Assembly: GCA_000231825.2 (NCBI GenBank)
Contig: JH720333.1
Coordinates: 292,374-356,373 of the forward strand
Reading direction: 5' to 3'
Source: Tetrahymena elliotti 4EA
Lineage: Eukaryota; Ciliophora; Oligohymenophorea; Hymenostomatida; Tetrahymenidae
DNA: 64,000 nucleotides
Shown: positions 53,471 through 62,852 of the stretch, one piece after another
How the letters are laid out: each line of letters starts with the position of its first letter
Numbering within the stretch: the first letter of the stretch is position 1
Program-made: the position numbers and the translations under genes
Notes under the pieces: generated by a model
What the model was told of the DNA's origin: nothing
What the model saw: only the letters and a program-made list of their open reading frames with translations
Database searches by the model: none

Positions 53471-53783
53471 GATAAGAAATTGCTTTTATAATAGGAATAT
53501 ATAAAATATGAACTTATAGGATAATGTAATTATACAGGATCTCATTATACCTACACAGCAAATAAAAATGGAACTTGGTCAACATTTGATGATTAAAAAA
53601 TGTATTCATAAAAAAAATTAGATTTTTATCGATCAATTTACTAACTCTATAAAAAAGTTGAGAATAATTGATAATCAGGAAAAAAACCAAATTTTATTAT
53701 TAAAGTTTTAAGTTAGAGATTTTGTAAATTCTCAATTGTTAACTTTTTTGTTTTTCTTTTCTCAAATTTTAGTATATTTCGTT

Positions 53784-54056
53784 TCAATTCTAATTTAGAG
53801 AGAGGGAATACTTTTTCTACAAATATTTATTTATTATTATTTGTTTCTTATTGGCATTTAATTGTGAGTAAATTTTATCAATTATTTTATGAATATCTTT
53901 AATATACTTCTTGTAACCTTCAATTTTGATATGAAATAAAAAATTTTTAAGTCTATCTTCAACAATAAATTCATCAAAAATAAAATATCTCTGATTCAAT
54001 TTTTTATTCACAAACTCTGAGCTATTGTTTGATGCACTAATAGCAAAAATTTCCAT
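53784..54056 (-). CDS. Possible 90-residue protein or gene fragment
   Basis: Minus-strand open frame from ATG 54056-54054 to TGA 53786-53784, 90 residues, protein-like: MEIFAISASNNSSEF, then a charged helical part (EGYKKYIKDIHKIIDKIYS). The frame also stays open upstream with plausible residues (SYTVSEKELLKVFN), so this may be the last exon of something larger. No family was recognised. It sits between the broken USP and the ubiquitin-like gene. Confidence 0.4.
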
Positions 54057-54437
54057 GTTAAAAACTTTCAAAAGCTCCTTTTCAGATACTGTATATGAGT
54101 TGAGCGTTATTGAGAATAAGTTTGTAAAAATTTTAAATTTAAAAAGTGTCAGTCATTATATTTTTTAGATTTTTTTTATAAATTTACTTCTTTCTTGTCT
54201 ATCATTAGATAGGGTTATCCATTTTTATATAAGAGTGCCTATTTTTTATTTTAGAATATTCATTAACAAATTAATCAACCTATTTTTAGTTCAAATTAAT
54301 TTTATTCAAAACTAACCCGTAGGGTAAATATTTTTAAATTTAATTTGATCAAAACCTACTGAAGAATGTTAAATTACATCTAAAGAATAAATATAAATCT
54401 AATTCTTAAAACAAATTCTATCTGAAATAAAAAGAAA
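54057..54437. other. Gap upstream of the ubiquitin-like gene
   Basis: About 380 bp of AT-rich DNA that probably contains the promoter of the plus-strand ubiquitin-like gene and the 5' side of the minus-strand fragment. No motif can be assigned. Confidence 0.4.
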
Positions 54438-54689
54438 ATGAGTATCAAAGTTATATTTATTCTATTATCAGAAGGAAATAATAAGATAATAAACTACTTT
54501 CCTCTAACTACAACTCTAAAATAAGCTGCAGAATCTTGTAGCATTCAAACTGATGGTATGACAATGAAATGTAATCAAGTAGCTCTCAATAATCTCAATA
54601 AGACATTGGATGAAATTAAAAGCTCCTCTGATGAAAATTAAATGCTTATTATTAGAGTCTTTAAAACAGTTGTTGGAGGATTTTAATGA
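54438..54689 (+). CDS. Ubiquitin-like small protein candidate with C-terminal GG-FQ
   Basis: Single exon, 83 residues, ATG 54438 to TGA 54687-54689. The layout follows a beta-grasp ubiquitin fold by eye: an N-terminal MSIKVIFIL strand, a KIINYFPLTTTLKQAAESC strand-plus-helix segment matching ubiquitin's ITLEV...TIENVKAKI, a central NQVALNNLNKTLDEI segment where ubiquitin has LIFAGKQLEDGRTLSDY, and a final strand MLIIRVFKTVVGGFQ where ubiquitin ends LHLVLRLRGG. The GG is followed by two residues, so maturation by a protease would be needed, as for many ubiquitin-like modifiers. Flanked by USP-like genes and an E2, which strengthens the idea. It is a fold-level guess from pattern, not a proven homology. 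It could be an unrelated small protein. Confidence 0.6.
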
Positions 54690-55332
54690 AAAAAAAATAT
54701 TCATTTTATATTGAATATATGAACAATATTATTTAAAACATAAAATCTAATACTTGTAATTAAAATTGTATTTTTTGTTTTTGTGTTTTTAATCTTTTTT
54801 TGCAATTCGAAAAATGTATTTTCAATCTAAATATTTAAATCTAAAATATATTTTATTGTTTTGATTAAATAGTAAATCCATAAATACTTTTTTAAAAAGT
54901 AAGCATTTATCATAATTTATCTAAATCATAATAATAATTTTTTGAGTTTTATTTAGTCTTGATTTTATTATAAAAATGAATTGAAAAAGAAAAAAAATAT
55001 TCAAAAGGGTTTCTAATCCCAAATGTAATTTTTTTAGTTTTTCCTCTTGAAAGTAAATATTAAATTTTTACTAATTTAGAGATGTCGTGAGTTAAAAATT
55101 TTAGTATTTCAATTTAAAACAAATATAAAAAATAAAACAATTAAAAAAATTAATCTTTTTTTTATTCTTTGAATATTCTAAATATAATTGTGATTATTCT
55201 AATATGCAAAGCTCTTGATCTAAAACCTATTTTTAATTGAAGTCTAAGTAAATTACTTTATATATTTTAGAAATTATTGACCAAATCAATGATCAATTTT
55301 TTACAAAATAAAATAAAATTCTTGTTTCTGTT
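54690..55332. other. Gap between convergent genes
   Basis: About 640 bp of AT-rich DNA between the ends of the ubiquitin-like gene and the minus-strand USP relic. Nothing was seen. Confidence 0.45.
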
Positions 55333-56049
55333 TCATGATTAGTTTTATTTTTTTAACAAAACATAAGAAACTTGATTAAGATTTGGGTTCTCTTCATAAA
55401 CATTACTATCATGAAAAGTCTACCATTCTTATTCATATTTTCCAGTATAATAGTAATGATAGCTAGTATAGGTACAATAACCTTGAATTGTATATTCTTT
55501 TATTCCATTTTGTTGTGATTAAAATCTAACAGTACCTGTAAATTAATTATTAATTTGATTGCTTCTTTAAAATTCTATTAACAGAAATCTAGGAAACTTT
55601 TTAATTACTCTTTTTTCTAGAATTGAGTATTTTATTTGCAAAAATGGCAATATATTTCAATTGAATATTCTCCATAAAGAGATTTTACATATTAAAATTT
55701 ATTTTATATTTCACTAACAGAACTTATATTGATGCTCTCTTCATACTCTTAAATGTTTAAAAATTCTTTGTTTTCTTAGTCAAAATTTAAATGTTACTTT
55801 CATTGTAGTCCTTCGTCTACATAAATATTATATATATTTCTTAATTTAGATATTTCTTCTTAATTTTTCTTTTAATAAATTTCAGAAAATATTAAAAACA
55901 GATAATTAGTCAAAGCGTAAAAAGAATCACCACCACCTGATAAATGTAATTAATAGGGCTTATATAGCTGAATTTATGTAGCATGTATTACCCAAATTTC
56001 TTAGCCCTACTCTATTTTACCTCCAAAGTTTTCTTTTTGCTTAAGTCAT
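55333..56049 (-). pseudogene. Decayed USP-type deubiquitinase paralogue
   Basis: It starts MTQAKRKLWR and has an intact USP Cys box, GLRNLGNTCYINSAIQ (the catalytic Cys is present). After about ten more residues the frame breaks. Sequence equivalent to the GGDS segment (SGGGDSFYALTNYL) resumes in another frame, so some 60 residues normally between these boxes are missing. The same frame then meets an in-frame TGA (near 55804). It continues with IYCHFCKQ and, probably across a GT...AG intron, TVRFQSQQNGIKEY and a His-box region SYHYYYTGKYEQEWQTFHD, ending TGA 55335-55333. The aligned layout matches USP-A at 61.8 kb. Probably non-functional. Confidence 0.65.
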
Positions 56050-56651
56050 TTTAAACTTAAGAAATAATATAAATGGTCAAATCATACAAAACGATTTGTT
56101 TTGATTTTCTATTTCTATTATTAAACATCTTATTTATTCATTTTTTTATCTTAATTTAAAAATGATTTTCCATTTTAAATTATTAGATATTTTTTGTATT
56201 AGTTTATTTAATACTAATTTAAAAATAAATAAGCCATTTGATATAAAAGTTAAAATCATTTTTTCCGTTTTTTTTTTGAAATACTGATATTTTAGATTTC
56301 CTAAGTTTTTTAGATCCAAATTAGATATTATAATTTTTTATTTAATAGACACAGTAGATATTTTTATTTACAATAGAAATTTAAATAAGATTCAAGATAT
56401 TTTAAAAAAGAAATTAGTATTTAATAAAACACTTTTATTAAAATAATTTAAAAAAATACTTTTATTTTTTTTATTATTAATAGCACTTTTTGAGTATTCA
56501 AATAAGTTAATTTCATATTAATTAATTCTTAAAAATTCTAATGACTAACTATTAGAGTTTTTCATGGATTATTGTTTAGAGATAGACAAAATAAATGAAA
56601 ATTTTATCATAACCCAAGGAATTATATTTTCAATTTCTTAATTAAAAATTA
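56050..56651. other. Gap before repeat copy 2
   Basis: About 600 bp of AT-rich DNA containing the start region of the minus-strand USP relic and the upstream side of the TPR-like gene. Nothing coding was recognised. Confidence 0.4.
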
Positions 56652-56724
56652 TTATATATAGTAAACTCGGGGTCTGGCTTAAGCCTTAAAAATTATTAAA
56701 TCGAAGGTATTTTTAAAATCTGAA
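56652..56724 (+). repeat. 73-bp dispersed repeat, copy 2
   Basis: Second copy of the segment at 53086-53160. It contains the perfect palindrome ggcttaagcc where copy 1 has ggctcaagcc. It runs in frame (codons beginning ctc at 56666) into the TPR-like gene. All three base differences in the core are synonymous in that frame. Confidence 0.9.
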
Positions 56725-57982
56725 AGAATAATAATAGGAATAACATAAGAAAAAAATTGATTTTTTAAAGAATTAGAAATTTATAATAACTGAATATTAA
56801 ATAAATAATGGTTTTAGAATATAAGAATCAATTGAATTTAATCCTCTAAAAAATAAAAATTTTGATGATTTTAAAGAAATAGGTAATCAGTATTTTAAAT
56901 AAAGCATGTAAGTAAGAGAAAAAGATTAAATGAAAAAGTAAAATAAAATCTACGAATTGCTATCATAAGCATTAACATATTAATTATCTGCTAAAGAAAA
57001 TGATTAGTACTTTGCTTAAAAGGCTTAGATTCATAAAAATTTAGCTGCAGCATATTTTAAAAAAATAAAGAATAGCTGTGATTTATAATAAAATTTGGTA
57101 TTTTTGATAGAAGGAATTACTAACACAAACTAAGCAATTCGAACAATTTAATTGTTAAAATCCTTAGTAGTGGTAACAAGTAAATCTAAGAAAATTAATT
57201 TCATGCTTTAAAAGAAGTATTAAATTAAATTTTAAATAATGATGACCTTATTGAGTAGCAAGCCTGTTTGATTGAGCTAATTAATAAAGTTACTTTAAAT
57301 GTTGATTTATATTAACATTTAACAATTTAGAGATATACTTTTGATTTACTGTAAAGATAAGTCTTTGAAATTCATCAATCTGACAATATTAAGAGTATAA
57401 TATAAGCTGAGTAAGAACAAGAAGAAAAGAACCTTAATGCTCCTAAGTTTTACAATCTGTCTAAATATTATAATTATGAAGACCTTGCATTCTACTTTAA
57501 AGAAAGAATTTCTGGCATACAAGTATCTAATTAATGGAAATTAAATTTGTAGGAGTGAATAAAATAAAAAAATTTAGGTAAAAGGTTATTCATTAAAAAA
57601 CTCAGAGAAAATAATAGAAGATGCAATTGATTCATACAAATCAGCTATAAATGCTACATAATCTTTTGAAGGTAAGTTTCACCATATTGAAGGTGAAAGT
57701 TAATTTATGCTTGCATTAATATATCTTGAGTTCAATGGAGATTTTTGTAGTAACAAAATAAACTTTAAATTTAAAGAAGAGGATAAAGCAAGTAATAAAA
57801 AGCTGATATTAAAATGTTTTCGCTTATATCATGGGGATAAAATTGTTAATGAGTCACAGCATTTTAAATTTATTGCAAAGTGTATTATGAATCACCTAAA
57901 TAACTTTTATTAACAAATTAAAGATGAAAGTAAAACGCACATGCAAGATAATCTAATAACCTCAGATTTTGATTTTGAATGA
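56666..57982 (+). CDS. TPR-like helical-repeat protein, 5' end unresolved
   Basis: The frame opens in the 73-bp repeat and continues to a TPR-like N-terminus (FDDFKEIGNQYFKQSM) and HKNLAAAYFKKIK. Two introns restore the frame: 57180-57214 (35 nt, GT...AG) and 57523-57577 (GTATCT...TTTAG, phase 0). After the second, IIEDAIDSYKSAINA and HIEGESQFMLALIYLEF look like further helical repeats, ending SDFDFE at TGA 57980-57982. About 410 residues. No in-frame ATG was found before the repeat, so the true start or a first exon is missing. The short first intron could instead be a frameshift in a decaying gene. Likely a scaffold or adaptor; partners unknown. Confidence 0.55.
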
Positions 57983-58009
57983 AACAAGTATCTATTTTTT
58001 ACTTTTTTC

Positions 58010-58043
<34 letters not shown>

Positions 58044-58769
58044 NNNNNNNNNNNNNNNNNNNNNNNNNNNNNNNNNNNNNNNNNNNNNNNNNNNNNNNNN
58101 NNNNNNNNNNNNNNNNNNNNNNNNNNNNNNNNNNNNNNNNNNNATTATTTATAATGTAATTTGATTTAATTTTTATTAATTAGGTTTTTAAGATCAATTT
58201 TTTTAGCCTAGTTCACAAAAATTTAAAATAGATATTTAATGATATTTTAATTAATAAAATTAAAATAAATAAATAAAAATTTTTTATTGCTTGAAAAAAT
58301 ATTCTGTTGATCAAAAAATTTTATAAATTATTTTAATAGGTTCTGTTTTTAATGTTTTTAATCTAAAATATTTCACGATATTTTATATTTTTTTTAGTCA
58401 TTTTATTTAATTTTTTTATTATTTGTGATTTTAAGTTAAATAATTGAGGGAGAATCTTTATTTATTTTTATAATATTTTGATTAATTAAAAAAATTAAAT
58501 TTATCTTTTAAAATATTCCAATTTGTTTAAAATTAGGGTAACTAATTCAGTTTGAATCAGTAATATAGAAATAACAAATCAAACTTATAATTAGAAAATA
58601 TCCAAAATATTTTTTAAATAAATAAAATTTAAATCCTACTATTTAAATTTATTCATAATTATTTTATTAACAAAATACCATAAAAATTATTAAAATCAAT
58701 TTTTAAACTCTCAACTATAAAAAATATTATGAAGTTAGCAATATATATAACACATACAGTAAAAGTATT
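57983..58769. other. Gap with scaffold break
   Basis: AT-rich spacer including a (TA)n tract (about 58014-58043) and the 100-N assembly gap. No gene was seen in the readable parts. Confidence 0.5.
58044..58143. other. 100-N assembly gap
   Basis: Exactly 100 unknown bases following a (TA)n microsatellite, the usual convention for a scaffold gap of unknown length. The true content between the TPR-like and E2 genes cannot be judged. Confidence 0.98.
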
Positions 58770-59371
58770 TCATCCATCGATAAATGCTCTCCTACAATTT
58801 TGTGCTTGATTTTTAACATTTTACACATATTTATCATATTAATCTTTTTTTTCTATTGCAATATCTTTTCTCCAGGGATCATCAAAATTTGGTTCATAGA
58901 TTAAATAACATATATTTTCAATAAGATTTACAAAAGATTTCTTTTCATTCCAACTATTATAATAATCTAAACAAATCATTCCATTACTTCCAATATTGCA
59001 ATGATAAGGAATAGGTGGTAAAAAAACCACCTCTGGTCTAGTTTTTGGAAAATCTGTAGTGAAAGTAAATTCTACTTTATAAATTGCTCCTTCATGAATA
59101 GTATTTTTTTCACCTTAAATGTATAGCCAGAGTTTACTAGGATCTTAATAGTTTTCTTCGACATTGAAAGAGCAACTATTGATTTCTTCTATGTGATTTA
59201 AGCAATTGAGAAATTCGTTTTGCACAATATTTTTCACCACCTTTTCTTTCTTTTTTAATATTTTTATTTTATTATTTAGTATTATTTTAAGGTTTCAATA
59301 AATTTTAAAGAATCAAATACCTTTTAAAATAAAAAGCTGGAGCTATAATTTAAGAATTATAATACAAACAT
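58770..59371 (-). CDS. Divergent E2 ubiquitin-conjugating enzyme (UBC fold)
   Basis: Two exons on the minus strand, 59371-59321 and 59249-58770, with intron 59320-59250 (71 nt, GT...AG). They give 176 residues ending TGA 58772-58770. Clear UBC features: LYIQGEKNTIHEGAIYKVEF, then FPKTRPEVVFLPPIPYH, and GMICLDYY with the active-site Cys. SWNEKKSFVNLIENICYLIYEPNFDDPW is the usual block after the active site. The conserved HPN tripeptide is HCN here, placing an extra Cys near the active site. The N-terminus is short and hydrophobic (MFVLQFLNYSSSFLF). The first exon and intron have a diverged tandem copy just upstream (59380-59500), so the true start could differ. It would transfer ubiquitin or a ubiquitin-like protein; the acceptor is unknown. 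Confidence 0.82.
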
Positions 59372-59500
59372 TCTTTTTTTTTAATTATTTTTTTATTTTT
59401 ATTATTTAGTATTATTTTAAGGTTGGAAGAATCAAATACCTTTTTAAATGAAAACTTAGTACTATTAGTTAAGATTTAAAATACAAATTATTTTGATTGT
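59259..59500. repeat. Diverged tandem duplication of the E2 5' exon-intron unit
   Basis: Two units of about 110-120 bp (59259-59372 and about 59380-59500) share the order ttattatttagtattatttt aagg, then gaatcaaatacctttt, then an exon-like segment (exon 1 of the E2 model in the left unit), then aatacaaa. The right unit lacks an ATG in the corresponding place and has a short deletion in the intron part. Confidence 0.75.
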
Positions 59501-59784
59501 ATTCTAAAAGTTATTTCTTCTCTTAAAGTGAACCACTAGGTTCTAAATATAAATTTTTAAATAAAAGATTTATTGATTTATTATTTCAAAAATTCAGGAG
59601 AATAAAAGTATATCACTACTACTATTATTTTAATTTCATTCTTTTCTGAAAATATCTGTTAGATAATATTTTTATAAATATTAAATAAAAATGTTTTATT
59701 TTTTAAATGAAATTATAAAAATTAGTTGATAATTAAATTAATTTAGTTAATATAGTATTATTCAAATAAGGATAAAAAAAGTCA
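59501..59784. other. Short upstream spacer
   Basis: AT-rich; presumably the E2 promoter region. No motif can be assigned. Confidence 0.35.
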
Positions 59785-60078
59785 ATGACTTTTGTTAAAA
59801 TTTTAGATTAAGCTAAAGTTATTACTAAAAAAGTTAAGAAAAAGTATTATCCATTATTTAAAGTATCACATTATTTAGAATTTTTTAAAAGAGATAATAA
59901 CCAAAAGTAATAAAAAACAAAAAATGTAAAATATTCTAACAACAAATACTAATATCAAATTAAATATACTAAAAAAGGATAAGAGTTTTTTTAATTACAA
60001 ATGTCTTTGCATTATTAAATAAGAAATTAAAAACATTTTAAGGTGATTGATAGCTATTCATATTCAATATTCAAATGA
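59785..60078 (+). CDS. Possible small Lys-rich protein
   Basis: A 97-codon open frame from ATG 59785 to TGA 60076-60078, with residues such as AKVITKKVKKKYYPLFKVSHYL. Lys and Tyr content is protein-like but so is the A-rich background. No homology was recognised. It is listed only because it lies between the E2 and the USPs and has a proper start and stop. Confidence 0.25.
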
Positions 60079-61806
60079 GGAAATCTAAAAAAGCTAAGAT
60101 CTATTACCTTAATATTAGATTTTTCTTTAGAAAAATAGAATGTTGAAAATCTAATTTTTTTTGCTTATTTGTTTCTTCTTTATCTATTTTGTTCTGTCAT
60201 TGGTTCTTACTTTTAATTGTTTGCATTATGATAAATAATCATAAGTTAAAAAAATCTCTTTGTTTTCTCTAATAAAATTTATCCGGTAGGTAATAAATCA
60301 ATTTCTTTATCTTTTGTTTTTAAATTTATTCTAATTTATTAATTGTAAACATTGAAATAGAAAATTTGATAAAGGAATTTTTTTTATTTGTTTTATTTTT
60401 AAAAATTTAGAATTTTTAGAATAATTTGTGATGACTATCATCTTCAAAAGACAATTTGATCAAATAAATTTTCTTTTTCCTAAAATCAATACAGAATAAT
60501 AATTTGAAAAATCTTAGTTGCTAACTTCTCAAATTAATTTCAAATTAAAATATTTTTAATTTCTGTATTGTTTATTATTTTATCCATCCATTCAACTTAA
60601 GTATTTAGAAATTAATGTTTTTAGTAATACATGTTTAATATTTATTGATGAAAACTGTTACTATGATTTATAATTACTAATAAATAAAATAACAAAATAA
60701 AAGTGTTTATTTCCTCAACAAAATATTCTAATAAGATAAAATTCTAATTATCAAAATCTTCTTGTTTATGATAAAAAACAATCGCTATGAATTAATTTAG
60801 GTTCAAAAGCTAATAAAGATATGCTTAAATATCAATAAATTGTTTTCAAATTTATATTTATAAAATGGAAATTCTGAAAGATTAAAATATGTTATTAAAG
60901 CTATTCTGTTGATTAGAATTATATTTTTTATTTAAAATTTTGAAACAAATAAAATAATAAAAATAAACCATTTTTATTCTCAAAGAAATGTTCAAATGAT
61001 TTCAAATCCTAATTATTAAAAATATTGTATCTAGAAGAATAAAATCAGTATAATATTTAGCAAAGATTTTTAAAAGTATATTTTATTGATTAATAAGACT
61101 CTCTTATTAAAATAAATGCTAAAAACTTAATCTTGATCGTGATATTTATTCTTTAGAATGATTAGATGAGTGAAAGAAACATTTTAAATACTTTTTGAAG
61201 TTTATGATAACAGCAATTAAATAAAATAAGTAAAAAAATATTGGAATAATTTAGAAATGAAAGTTTAATTTGAAATAATTAAGATAGGTATTTAATCTAT
61301 TTTGTTAATGTTTGGAATTGATTTTAAATAAAAAAATAAAAAAAATAAAAGAGTTTTATTTTTCAAAGAAATATTCTAATAACAATATGAAAATAGTATA
61401 GGGTAGGATTTAATCTTTAACATTTTTTGATTATCTGATTAATTTTGAGAATATTTTGCCAGGGTTAATAAACAATAAAATAATTTCTTCTTGAATATTA
61501 TTCAATTATTTTATCTTTCTATTCATCTGCTTATCTTTGTTAAGTTATTTATAGAATATTTTAAGTATTATTCTCTAAGCCCTTTAACTTATTCTACTCA
61601 ATATTTTATTATTAAATAAGCTTATTTATTCTTTATATACAATTTAATTATACAGGATTGCTTAACTATTAACTAAATGTTGATTTTAATTTTTTATTAA
61701 CTATTTTTTATGGCATTTATTTCAATAGTCAATTCATTACTAGAGTTTTAAGTACTCTCAAATAATATTTTTTGAAAATAAATTAAAGAAAATTAAGTAC
61801 TAAAAA
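60079..61806. other. Intergenic gap
   Basis: About 1.7 kb of AT-rich DNA upstream of the USP-A gene. No coding frame was recognised. Confidence 0.45.
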
Positions 61807-62852
61807 ATGTTGAACTGTTATCATTCTAACAATAATAATTTTAGTTCTTATTATTAAAATTCTGGTTCTACATATAATTACACTCACTCTTCCTACTAAG
61901 CCTAAACTTCTTACAATAATAATTATGATTTTTCCTAAAATAACAATCCCTTTTATTAAAATCAACACTATTTAAGAGATAAAAGGATAAAAGGCGGTTT
62001 ACCTAATCTAGGAGGGACATGCTATTTAAATTCGGCTCTTTAAAATCTAAGGCAAATTTTCTATTTCAATGAAATAATTTTTGATTATTCTGAATACTCT
62101 TAGGATTTTAAAATTTTATTTTGTAGTTTAGATGAAGGAAATGAATAAAAGATTAAATAGATTATGAATAATATTTTTAACAAATCCAAAAAAAATCAAC
62201 AACATGAAAAAAGTGGAGGAGATTCCTACATGTGTATTAACAATTTTCTTAACGAAATCAAGAAATCTTTTGCTACTGACGACCAAGTAAATTTGGATAA
62301 CCAATTTCTATTGAAATATACTGACTATCTTTGGTGCAAAAAATGTGAATAATAAGTTTAAAGTGATTAAAGTTCAATTACATATTATGAATACTCAGTA
62401 TTTGGATAGGAGTGTAATTCGTTTGAAGATGCATTTCCTAAAGATGGAGATTAGGATTTATTTAGAAAGGCAAACCCTGAAGATATCACTTGCTTTAATT
62501 GTGGATCAAATTAGTTAGAAACGAAAAGAGAATATTAAAATTCCCCTAATTTCATGATGGTTAGATTGCTATCTCCTAAATATATTTCTTCCCAGAGTGA
62601 TTTTTTTCAGCATCAATTTGATATTAGGTCAAAGGATAAATTGAAAAATATTAAATAATTGGTTTTTCTAATTATTCTGGAGTTCATTAAAAATATGTAT
62701 CAAAATATGATGGCAATTGGTTTGTATTTGATGACTCGATTATCTATCAAACATCTTTGTATTATTTTATGCCTTAATATTTGTTTTAAAAAAAATAAAT
62801 ATCAAGGAAATTCAATTTCTCAAAGTAATAATAACGAATAATAATATTATGA
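61807..62852 (+). CDS. USP-type ubiquitin carboxyl-terminal hydrolase, USP-A
   Basis: Cysteine-protease deubiquitinase fold. ATG 61807; an Asn/Tyr-rich N-terminus; Cys box GLPNLGGTCYLNSALQ with the catalytic Cys at residue 72; KSGGDSYMCINNFLNEI (equivalent of the QDAxEF box); zinc-type pairs CKKC and CFNC. The His box, IIGFSNYSGVHQKYVSKYDG then WFVFDD (catalytic His at 62685-62687), is in another frame. A 38-nt GT...AG intron, 62597-62634, would join them exactly. Otherwise it is a frameshift. The enzyme then ends LYYFMPQYLF, a typical USP terminus, and TGA 62850-62852. Without splicing, the first frame stays open by chance past 63500, which can mislead gene callers. Short for a USP (about 335 residues). 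Related to the relics at 53.1 and 55.3 kb. Confidence 0.75.

Larger units (their letters stand above)
53077..53671 (+). pseudogene. USP-type deubiquitinase, 3' part, frameshifted
   Basis: The frame is open from 53077, passes through the 73-bp repeat, and continues through a C-x-C-containing segment (CGCNNQSSKF) and PITSLKLPS to 53460. It resumes in the +1 frame with the USP His box GSHYTYTANKNGTWSTFDD, ending TGA 53669-53671. The break coincides with an exact 10-bp tandem duplication, ctacatacga at 53451-53460 and 53461-53470. Without the second copy the two parts are in frame. The Cys-box half (catalytic Cys) is missing. It is a paralogue of the USP-like genes at 55.3, 61.8 and 62.9 kb. It could be a pseudogene, or an assembly error could have created the duplication. 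Confidence 0.7.

Noticed and set aside
62659..62841. Open frame MVFLIILEFIKN... continuing the first USP-A frame
   Set aside because: It overlaps the USP His box in another frame; the His-box frame has the recognised residues, so this one is a chance continuation.
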